Made by a program: the position numbers and the translations under genes. A stretch of DNA of 6,253 bases from Woeseiaceae bacterium (lineage in GTDB: Bacteria > Pseudomonadota > Gammaproteobacteria > Steroidobacterales > Woeseiaceae). Positions 1 to 5,557 of this stretch are shown here, in pieces; position 1 is the stretch's first letter; each line of letters opens with the position of its first letter. The notes below the pieces were generated by a model. The model worked only from the letters and a program-made list of their open reading frames with translations. It searched no databases and had not been told where the DNA came from. The stretch lies in the NCBI GenBank assembly GCA_022615525.1, contig JAKEGN010000417.1:1-6253 (forward strand), given 5' to 3'.

Positions 1-226
1 CAGCGCGCTGCGTCAACAGCACCGACATTGAGTCATCTCTCACCACGATCGGCACCAGCACGCCGGCCGGTTGCAGTTTGCTCGCGTATTTCTGTAACAG
101 GGCTTGCGGCCAGCGCTGCAATGCACGCCCCCGGTCGAATTGCAGCGGGTTGGCCGGCGGACGCGTGGCGGCCAGCCGCTCGCGAATTCGCGCAACGGAT
201 AGCGAATTGGTGGTGACGACGGCCAC
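1..226 (-). CDS. nudL: Nudix CoA diphosphatase, NudL family (5' part only)
   Basis: This is the N-terminal 75 codons of a minus-strand gene cut by the left window edge. The translation contains IRERLAATRPP near residue 14, then QPAGVLVPIVVRDDSMSVLL and TQR. This matches the conserved entry strand of the CoA pyrophosphatase Nudix family, where E. coli NudL has AAVLIPIV followed by LLLTQRS. The Nudix box itself lies outside the window, so catalytic competence cannot be checked. Known members hydrolyse CoA and its derivatives to phosphopantetheine and 3',5'-ADP in the cytoplasm. I chose GTG at 226-224 because no ATG or TTG occurs in frame near the fumC stop; a rarer CTG at 241-239 is the only alternative, and no clear Shine-Dalgarno precedes the GTG. 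The gene starts 11 nt after the fumC stop, so it is probably cotranscribed with fumC. The family call is fairly firm; the exact start is not. Confidence 0.72.
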   Translation of the reverse strand, partial: MAVVTTNSLSVARIRERLAATRPPANPLQFDRGRALQRWPQALLQKYASKLQPAGVLVPIVVRDDSMSVLLTQRA

Positions 227-237
227 GGCTGCGGGTG

Positions 238-1626
238 TCAGTGTTGAATTCCGCCCTTGGTCAGGGCCGCCGGATCCAGCAGTCGGTCGAGTTCCTTGTC
301 GCTGAGATCGGTCATCTCACGGGCGACGTCCTTGACGGGCAGTCCCTTCTTGTAGGCCGTTTTCGCCACTGCAGCGCCTTTCTCGTAGCCGATCACCGGG
401 TTCAGCGCGGTGACCAGGATCGGATTGCGGTCCAGCGCCCGGTTGATGTTGTCGGAATTGACGACGAAGCCCGCGATGGCCTTGTCGGCCAGGCAGCGGC
501 AGGCATTGGCCAGTATTTCTATGCTCTGCAGCAGATTATGCGCGACCAGCGGCAACATGACATTGAGCTGGAAGTTTCCGCTCTGCCCGGCCAGGGTAAT
601 GGTCGTGTCATTGCCGATGACCTGCGCACAAACCATGGCCACTGCTTCCGGAATGACCGGATTGACCTTCCCCGGCATGATGCTCGAACCGGGCTGCAGC
701 GCCGGCAACTCGATTTCGCCCAGGCCGGCCAACGGCCCGGAGTTCATCCAGCGCAGGTCATTCGCGATCTTCGTCAGGCTGACCGCGAGCACTTTCAGCT
801 GGCCGGAGGCTTCGACGGCGGCGTCCTGGCTGCTCAAGCTCTCGAACAGTGACGCGGCCTGGCTGAACTCGACCCCGGTGCGTTCACTGATGAGGACCGC
901 AACCTTTTGGCCGAACTTCGGGTGCGCGTTGATACCCGTACCCACTGCCGTTCCGCCTTGGGCCAGCGCCGACAGCCGCCGCAGTGTTTCGCCCAGTCGC
1001 TCGCCGGCATGCTCGATCTGCGAGCGCCAGCCGTCGATTTCCTGCCCGAGCGTCACCGGCATGGCATCCATCAGGTGCGTACGCCCGGTCTTCACCACGG
1101 TTCGGGTCTCGTCCGCCTTTTTCTTGAGAGTCGCGGCGAGGTGCTTCAATGCCGGCAGCAGTTCGTCGTGGATTGCAAGCGCGGCACTGACGTGCAAGCA
1201 GGTCGGAAACACGTCATTACTGCTCTGGCTCATGTTGACGTCATCGTTCGGGTGCACCTCGCCGCCGAGTACCCCGCTCGCCAGGTTTGCTATGACCTCG
1301 TTGGCGTTCATGTTCGAACTGGTCCCGGACCCGGTCTGGAAGACATCGATCGGAAAGTGCCGGTCATGTGCCCCCTCTGCCACCGCCAGCGCCGCCTTCT
1401 GAATGGCCACGGCCCGCTCGGTTTTCAGCAGGCCCAGTTCTGCATTGGCGCCGGCGGCGGCCCACTTGACCAATCCCAGCGCGGCAATGAAGCGACGCGG
1501 CATCGCTAATCCGCTGATAGGAAAATTATCGACCGCACGTTGTGTCTGGGCGCCCCACAGCGCATCGGCCGGAACCTCAAGTTCACCCATGCTGTCGTGT
1601 ACCTTGCGGCTGGACTTGTCACTCAT
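238..1626 (-). CDS. fumC: Fumarate hydratase class II
   Basis: The enzyme interconverts fumarate and L-malate in the TCA cycle; it is an iron-independent, cytoplasmic homotetramer of the aspartase/fumarase superfamily. The 462-residue product is close to the E. coli length (about 467). Visible motifs in order: GELEVPADALWGAQTQRA (residues 14-31), TGSGTSSNMN (98-107), HPNDDVNMSQSSND (125-138), GRTHLMDA (181-188, with the active-site His at 184), and the superfamily signature GSSIMPGKVNP (313-323, with the catalytic-loop serines at 314-315). No key residue is missing. The frame is open a further 26 codons upstream, to an ATG at 1704. I chose ATG 1626-1624 because its N-terminus aligns with known FumC proteins and the longer extension resembles nothing. 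An AGGA lies only 1 nt before the ATG, so the ribosome site is poor. The gene is divergent from purB and followed at once by the nudL-like gene. Confidence 0.96.
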   Translation of the reverse strand: MSDKSSRKVHDSMGELEVPADALWGAQTQRAVDNFPISGLAMPRRFIAALGLVKWAAAGANAELGLLKTERAVAIQKAALAVAEGAHDRHFPIDVFQTGSGTSSNMNANEVIANLASGVLGGEVHPNDDVNMSQSSNDVFPTCLHVSAALAIHDELLPALKHLAATLKKKADETRTVVKTGRTHLMDAMPVTLGQEIDGWRSQIEHAGERLGETLRRLSALAQGGTAVGTGINAHPKFGQKVAVLISERTGVEFSQAASLFESLSSQDAAVEASGQLKVLAVSLTKIANDLRWMNSGPLAGLGEIELPALQPGSSIMPGKVNPVIPEAVAMVCAQVIGNDTTITLAGQSGNFQLNVMLPLVAHNLLQSIEILANACRCLADKAIAGFVVNSDNINRALDRNPILVTALNPVIGYEKGAAVAKTAYKKGLPVKDVAREMTDLSDKELDRLLDPAALTKGGIQH

Positions 1627-1709
1627 ATCCTGCTGGTCTCCATGCGGGCCAATGAACTGGCCTCTGGTGTATGATTCGCGCTTTGCGCGGCGTAGTCTAC
1701 TCAATCGAC
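1627..1709. promoter_or_regulatory. Divergent fumC/purB intergenic region with -10-like box and two inverted repeats
   Basis: This 83-bp stretch must carry the start signals of both fumC (leftward) and purB (rightward). On the plus strand, TATGAT at 1670-1675 is a good -10 hexamer. No TTGACA-like hexamer sits 16-18 bp upstream, so any promoter here would be activator-dependent or weak. Two inverted repeats bracket it: GGCCA-N6-TGGCC at 1647-1662, about where a -35 would be, and CGCGC-TTT-GCGCG at 1677-1689, over the expected transcript start. I saw no recognisable promoter for fumC on the minus strand. Starting transcription near 1682 would exclude the in-frame ATG at 1671 and favour the purB start at 1710. 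Promoter function is inferred. Confidence 0.4.
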
Positions 1710-3080
1710 ATGGATCTCACGAGGCTCAAGGCACTCTGTCCGGCCGACGGTCGTTACGCCGACAAGGTGCAGCCGCTACGCAGCATATTCAGCGAATTCG
1801 GGCTGATCCGTTTCCGAGTGCTCATCGAGGTCCGCTGGCTGCAATGGCTGGCGGATGAGGCCTCGGTGCCCGAACTGGCGCCATTGTCTACGGTCATGAA
1901 GGACATGCTGAACCACATCGTGGACGACTTCTCCACCGAAGATGCGATCCGGGTCAAGAAGATCGAATCGACCACGAACCACGACGTGAAGGCGGTGGAG
2001 TATTTCGTCCGCGAGCGCATCGGCACGGGCGACGATACGCGCAACCTCGCCGACTTCATCCATTTTGCATGCACCTCGGAAGATATCAACAACCTGGCGT
2101 ACGCACTGATGTTGCGCACAGCCCGCGACGAAGTACTGGTCCCGCGCATGAAGGAAGTGGTTGCGCGCTTGCGGGCACTGGCCAACGAGCATGCCGATAC
2201 GCCGATGATCTCGCGGACGCATGGCCAGGCAGCGAGTCCCACGACCGTCGGCAAGGAATTCGCGAACAGCGCGCATCGCCTTGTGCGTAATCAGGATCTG
2301 TTCTCGGGAGTTCGTGCGCTCGGCAAGTTCAACGGTGCGGTCGGCAATTTCAACGCACATGTTGCCGCCTACCCGGGGGCCGATTGGCCATCGATCACCA
2401 CCGCATTCGTGGAATCGCTCGGGTTGGAGTGCAACCTGCATACCACGCAAATCGAGCCGCATGACTGGACTGCGGAGTACTGCCAGGCATTGATACGTTG
2501 CAATACCGTCCTCATCGACCTGTGCCGCGACCTGTGGGGTTACATTTCTCTCGGTTATTTCAGTCAGCGTATTTCTCGAGACGAAGTCGGCTCATCGACC
2601 ATGCCACACAAGGTCAATCCGATCGATTTCGAGAATGCCGAAGGAAACCTCGGAATGGCGAACGCCTTGCTGGATCATTTCGCCCTGAAGTTGCCTCTGT
2701 CCCGATGGCAGCGGGACCTCACCGATTCGACCGTGCAACGCAATTTCGGCGTTGCCGCAGCTTACGTCGTTATTGCCATGCAATCGATCCTGTCAGGGCT
2801 CGCCAAGTTGCAGGTGAACGCGGCCGCCATTCAGACGGACATCGATGACAGTTGGGAAGTGCTCGGCGAGGCGATACAAACGGTCATGCGCCGTTACGGT
2901 ATAGCGGAACCTTACGAGCAATTGAAAGAGCTGACCCGCGGCAAGCGCGTCAGCCGCGAACTCCTGCACCAGTTCATAGAGCAACTCGAGGTACCGGACG
3001 AAGCCAAGGCGCGGCTGCTCGCGCTGACACCGGCGACCTACACCGGCCTTGCTCCACAACTCGCCAGGCAAAATTCCTGA
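1710..3080 (+). CDS. purB: Adenylosuccinate lyase
   Basis: The enzyme acts twice in purine synthesis: SAICAR to AICAR plus fumarate, and adenylosuccinate to AMP plus fumarate. It is a cytoplasmic homotetramer. The 456-residue product has the length of E. coli PurB. Visible motifs: CPADGRYADKV (residues 9-19), ERIG followed by FIHFACTSEDINNL, SRTHGQAAS with the active-site His at 171, TTQIEPHDW, and the signature SSTMPHKVNP beginning at residue 295, which holds the catalytic Ser. These are followed by SRWQRDLTDSTV and ELTRGKRVS. All key residues are present. ATG 1710 is chosen over the in-frame ATG at 1671 because its N-terminus aligns with the family and the 13-residue extension does not. No Shine-Dalgarno is evident. 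The gene heads the plus-strand block; roxA begins 19 nt after its stop. Confidence 0.97.
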   Translation: MDLTRLKALCPADGRYADKVQPLRSIFSEFGLIRFRVLIEVRWLQWLADEASVPELAPLSTVMKDMLNHIVDDFSTEDAIRVKKIESTTNHDVKAVEYFVRERIGTGDDTRNLADFIHFACTSEDINNLAYALMLRTARDEVLVPRMKEVVARLRALANEHADTPMISRTHGQAASPTTVGKEFANSAHRLVRNQDLFSGVRALGKFNGAVGNFNAHVAAYPGADWPSITTAFVESLGLECNLHTTQIEPHDWTAEYCQALIRCNTVLIDLCRDLWGYISLGYFSQRISRDEVGSSTMPHKVNPIDFENAEGNLGMANALLDHFALKLPLSRWQRDLTDSTVQRNFGVAAAYVVIAMQSILSGLAKLQVNAAAIQTDIDDSWEVLGEAIQTVMRRYGIAEPYEQLKELTRGKRVSRELLHQFIEQLEVPDEAKARLLALTPATYTGLAPQLARQNS

Positions 3081-3085
3081 GCAGC

Positions 3086-3091
3086 AGGAAG
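3086..3091 (+). promoter_or_regulatory. Shine-Dalgarno site that decides the roxA start
   Basis: AGGAAG lies 8 nt before the TTG codon at 3100. It is the clearest ribosome-binding site in the window. It supports translation from TTG 3100 instead of the in-frame ATG at 3049, which lies inside purB. Confidence 0.7.
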
Positions 3092-3099
3092 AACCCGTC

Positions 3100-4296
3100 T
3101 TGAAGTTTCCTGCAACGCTGGACCCGGCCGGCTTCCTGGCCGGGTACTGGCAGAAAGGGCCGCTGTTCCTGCCATCCGGGATGAACCCGTTGCGACCAAC
3201 GCTGAGTCCGGACGAACTTGCCTGGCTGGCCACCTTGCCCGATGTCGAATCGCGGCTGATTTACACGCATGACGCCGGCACGACCTGCAGTTACAGCATC
3301 GAGCATGGCCCGTTCGACGAGCAGGACCTTATGCGCTTGCCGGAAAGCAACTGGACATTGCTCGTGCAGGACGTGGAAAAGCACCTTCCGGACTTTCGCG
3401 CCCTCTTCGAACAGGTGCCCTTTGTTCCCGACTGGCGCATTGACGACCTGATGGTGAGTTTCGCAGCGCCTGGCGGAAGCGTCGGACCGCATCTCGACCA
3501 GTACGATGTGTTTCTCTGCCAGGGTGAGGGACGCCGCCAATGGCGCCTGACCACTCCGGACAAAGCAGTGGCATCGGATGTCAGCGCCGAGTTGTCGCTG
3601 TTGCGGCCTTTTGACGCGGAGTGGGAACACCTGGCCGAAAACGGGGACGTGCTGTACCTGCCACCTGGCATTCCGCATTGGGGGATTGCGGTGGATCGAT
3701 GCATGACTTACTCCATCGGCATGCGAGCCCCGCAGCTGTCTGAATTCATGGCAACCTACCAGCGGCTGTTCCCGGGTGGCCGGGGGCTGCCCCGCTCGGC
3801 GCTGGATCAAGCAACATTCTACAGGGACCCGGACCTGGTCGTGGATGAAGCCCGGCCGGGTCTGATCAGCGAGCGCGCCTTGCAGCGTATGCGTGCCTGC
3901 TGGCGCCTGCCAAACGATTCCGTCGCGGATGAACTGACAGTGACTTTCGGTTGCCTGGTCACCGAGCCGAAGCCCTGGTTGACTCCGGAGCAGATGTCTA
4001 TCAAGGCGTCCCGCAAACTGGTTTCAAGCCTGCAGCTTCGCGACAAGATGCGGTTGCACGGCATGGCGCGCATCGCATACACCACCAAGGCAGCGGGCAG
4101 CGCAAGCGCGACGCGGGTCTTTGCGAACGGATTCCACCGCGAAGTTGACGCATCCCTTGCGGGGCATGTAGTGGAACTGTGTCGGCAAAGGCAGCTGCAA
4201 GCGGGGGCTTACGACCACTGGCGGAAAGCGGGTCCGCTGCGTGAGTTGCTGGTCTGGCTGCTGGCCTGCGGTGTTTTTGATCTCGAGGTCGAATGA
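3100..4296 (+). CDS. roxA: 50S ribosomal protein L16 (uL16) arginine 3-hydroxylase, cupin/JmjC-type oxygenase
   Basis: This Fe(II)- and 2-oxoglutarate-dependent oxygenase (YcfD/RoxA family) hydroxylates an arginine of ribosomal protein L16. The product is 398 aa, slightly longer than E. coli YcfD (about 373). The N-terminus (FLAGYWQKGPLFL) matches the family opening. HGPF and SNWTLLVQDVE are followed by DWRIDDLMVSFAAPGGSVG and HLDQYDVF, which give the metal ligands His131 and Asp133. The third ligand is His193 in PPGIPHWG, and Arg146 of GRRQWR aligns with the 2-oxoglutarate-binding Arg of E. coli. The C-terminal third, ending in LRELLVWLLACGVFDLE, fits the winged-helix domain of the family. 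An ATG at 3049 is in frame but overlaps purB by 32 nt and adds an unrelated 17-residue stretch. The start is therefore put at TTG 3100, with AGGAAG well placed upstream. Tight spacing to purB suggests cotranscription; I recall the same purB neighbour in Pseudomonas. Confidence 0.93.
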   Translation: MKFPATLDPAGFLAGYWQKGPLFLPSGMNPLRPTLSPDELAWLATLPDVESRLIYTHDAGTTCSYSIEHGPFDEQDLMRLPESNWTLLVQDVEKHLPDFRALFEQVPFVPDWRIDDLMVSFAAPGGSVGPHLDQYDVFLCQGEGRRQWRLTTPDKAVASDVSAELSLLRPFDAEWEHLAENGDVLYLPPGIPHWGIAVDRCMTYSIGMRAPQLSEFMATYQRLFPGGRGLPRSALDQATFYRDPDLVVDEARPGLISERALQRMRACWRLPNDSVADELTVTFGCLVTEPKPWLTPEQMSIKASRKLVSSLQLRDKMRLHGMARIAYTTKAAGSASATRVFANGFHREVDASLAGHVVELCRQRQLQAGAYDHWRKAGPLRELLVWLLACGVFDLEVE

Positions 4297-4308
4297 GAAC
4301 GGTTCTCA
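4294..4308. promoter_or_regulatory. Perfect 7-1-7 palindrome, Fur-box-like
   Basis: TGAGAAC-G-GTTCTCA is a perfect inverted repeat with 7-bp arms around one base; it begins at the roxA stop codon. The geometry is that of the Fur 7-1-7 motif (TGATAAT-N-ATTATCA), with 10 of the 14 arm positions identical, and the GAGAA variant is common in natural Fur sites. It lies about 175 nt upstream of the DUF7931-like gene. There is no T-tract after it, so it is not an intrinsic terminator. Fur binding is inference; another dimeric repressor, or a short RNA hairpin at the stop codon, remains possible. Confidence 0.35.
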
Positions 4309-4483
4309 GACCCTTCATTTCTCGGAAAAACGTGACGCAGTTGGCACCGTCCAAGATTGACCGGCCGGTAACATGTCGTGACTCGCAGTGGCTGCGGAGA
4401 ACGGAGTCCTGCAGTTCCGATCAGGAGACGTGTCGGCCTGCCGATGCCTGCCCTGACTCCCTGGAACTCAACCTCGGAAAAAA
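4297..4483. other. 187-bp intergenic region without a convincing gene
   Basis: This gap interrupts the otherwise tightly packed plus-strand block. It contains most of the Fur-like palindrome at its left end, a 10-bp palindrome ACCGGCCGGT at 4360-4369, and a direct repeat CTCGGAAAAA at 4321-4330 and 4473-4482. A TTGGCA hexamer occurs at 4341-4346, but no well-spaced -10 box follows. A 92-codon frame opens at ATG 4293, overlapping the roxA stop as ATGA, and runs to 4571 across the start of the next gene. Its product has no recognisable motif and I do not call it a gene. The region may hold the promoter of the downstream genes. Confidence 0.5.
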
Positions 4484-4981
4484 ATGGAACAAGCAAGGGA
4501 AAAAGGTCGGCGTTGGGTCATCTCATCACAAGAGGAAGCTCGCCGTGCGGTCATTGATGTCGCCGCTGTAGCGACACGTCGCATATCCATCTATACCCAC
4601 GACCTCGATCCGGGAATTTACGACGATCCGGATTTCCTGGAGATCGTCAAGCACCTGGTTCTGTCGCAGACCTATGCGCGCATTCGCGTCCTGATAGCGG
4701 ACCCGACGCGTGCGATCAAGAACGGCAACTCGTTTGTGCATCTCGGGCGGCGTCTGAACACATACATCGAATTTCGCCATGTTCGCAAGGATCTGCGCAC
4801 GCATGCGGAGTCATTCTGCATTGCCGACGAAACGGCACTCGTATATCGGCTGCAGGCAAGTCGCTGGGAAGGAATCGCCGATACCTACGAACCCGCCGTT
4901 GCCCGGCTGTACGCGAAAATGTTCGACGAGATCTGGTTGGCCAGCGAAGTTGAAATCGAATTCCGCCAGCTCGGCATCTGA
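4484..4981 (+). CDS. DUF7931-like protein, probable PLD-related fold, function unknown
   Basis: This 165-residue protein is soluble, with no signal peptide or membrane segment. It begins with a short helix-prone stretch (residues 1-30), then RRISIYTHDLDPGIYDD (32-48), ARIRVLIADP (65-74), YIEFRHVRKD (94-103), THAESFCIADETALVYR (106-122), and a C-terminal helix with MFDEIWLAS (146-154). That order of strands and the His-then-Asp strand resemble a phospholipase-D-type half domain. The HxK lysine is replaced by Glu109, so classical catalysis is unlikely. I recall similar sequence as the C-terminal part of larger proteins with an N-terminal GNAT domain in gammaproteobacteria; here no such domain is present, because a stop at 4454-4456 closes the frame upstream. 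ATG 4484 is the only plausible start; it follows a run of A but no Shine-Dalgarno. The nudJ-like gene starts 27 nt downstream. The gene is clearly real; the family name is moderately sure and the function unknown. Confidence 0.75.
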   Translation: MEQAREKGRRWVISSQEEARRAVIDVAAVATRRISIYTHDLDPGIYDDPDFLEIVKHLVLSQTYARIRVLIADPTRAIKNGNSFVHLGRRLNTYIEFRHVRKDLRTHAESFCIADETALVYRLQASRWEGIADTYEPAVARLYAKMFDEIWLASEVEIEFRQLGI

Positions 4982-5008
4982 TCCTTTCCTTCGCGGCAGT
5001 CTGACACA

Positions 5009-5500
5009 GTGTTACCCACCGATCTCACAGTTTGTGCCGTGGTCGAGCGGAACGACAAATTCCTGATTGTCGAGGAACGGTCATCCGGGGTTGTAGTTAT
5101 CACCCAACCGGGAGGCCACATCGAAAGTGGCGAGTCGCCGGAGGATGCTGTAGTTCGCGAAGTACTGGAGGAAGCCGGTTGCGTGGTCAGCGTCAGCGGG
5201 CTGCTGGGCGTGTACCTGTGGATACATCCACAGACACGCCAGCAATTCCTGCGCATCGCGTATACGGCGGATCTCGTTTCCGAAAATCAAAAGCAAAAGC
5301 TCGATAACGGAATACATGCCGTTCACTGGTACTCGGTTGCCGACATAAGGCACCGAAAACGGGATTGCCGTTCGCCCGTGGTCCTCAGATGTATCGATGA
5401 TTTCATTGCCGGCAAGCGCCAGCCCGCAACCCTGTTGGCCGCGATGATGCCGGTACAGAAGAACGTGGGCGCCGTGCTGGCCCACGCCTGCCTGGTCTGA
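5009..5500 (+). CDS. nudJ: NudJ-like Nudix hydrolase
   Basis: This 163-residue cytoplasmic Nudix protein has a complete Nudix box, G-x5-E-x7-REVLEEAG-C, at residues 36-58; only the last hydrophobic position is unusual (Cys58). The opening LTVCAVVERNDKFLIVEE, the QPGGHIE, the LGVYLWIHP and the RSPVVLRCI near the C-terminus align with E. coli NudJ (VTVACVV, QPAGHLE, QWIAP, RSPLV). E. coli NudJ (153 aa) hydrolyses nucleoside di- and triphosphates and the thiamine intermediate HMP-PP; the substrate here is not determinable from sequence. The start is GTG 5009, chosen because TDLTVCAVV aligns with the family N-terminus and the next in-frame GTG (5039) would remove the first strand. No Shine-Dalgarno is evident. 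The gene lies 57 nt before mnmA, its usual partner in gammaproteobacteria. Confidence 0.87.
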   Translation: MLPTDLTVCAVVERNDKFLIVEERSSGVVVITQPGGHIESGESPEDAVVREVLEEAGCVVSVSGLLGVYLWIHPQTRQQFLRIAYTADLVSENQKQKLDNGIHAVHWYSVADIRHRKRDCRSPVVLRCIDDFIAGKRQPATLLAAMMPVQKNVGAVLAHACLV

Positions 5501-5535
5501 AAAAAGCTCAAGCCACCCGGCCCCGAATACGGGAA

Positions 5536-5554
5536 TCGGTGATAAACTCACCGA
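5536..5554 (+). other. Hairpin directly before the mnmA start codon
   Basis: TCGGTGA-TAAAC-TCACCGA is a perfect 7-bp inverted repeat with a 5-nt loop, ending 3 nt before the mnmA ATG. It occupies the place where a Shine-Dalgarno would be, and none is present. The loop side contains GATAAA (5541-5546), which could serve as a weak -10 box, but no -35 hexamer is visible. It could be a translational control element, a protein operator, or part of a near-leaderless promoter; the sequence alone does not decide. Confidence 0.4.
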
Positions 5555-5557
5555 CCC

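Noticed and set aside
410..1402. 330-codon plus-strand frame opposite fumC (and a 205-codon one at 235-852)
   Set aside because: Antisense shadow of a clearly identified gene; the translations are low-complexity Ser/Arg/Ala-rich or Gln/Asp/Arg-rich with no motif.
1671..1709. Upstream ATG at 1671 as the purB start
   Set aside because: The added 13 residues have no counterpart in PurB and the codon overlaps the -10-like box.
2974..3810. 278-codon minus-strand frame opposite the purB end and roxA
   Set aside because: Shadow frame covering two well-supported genes; product is Arg/Gln/His-rich without family features.
4293..4571. 92-codon frame starting in an ATGA overlap with the roxA stop
   Set aside because: A GAGG precedes it and the overlap is suggestive, but it overruns the next gene by 88 nt and the product shows no motif or domain-like pattern.
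5464..5486. CGTGGGC-N9-GCCCACG stem at the end of the NudJ-like gene, considered as a terminator
   Set aside because: It lies within coding sequence and is followed by a run of A, not T, on the plus strand; there is no minus-strand gene for it to terminate.
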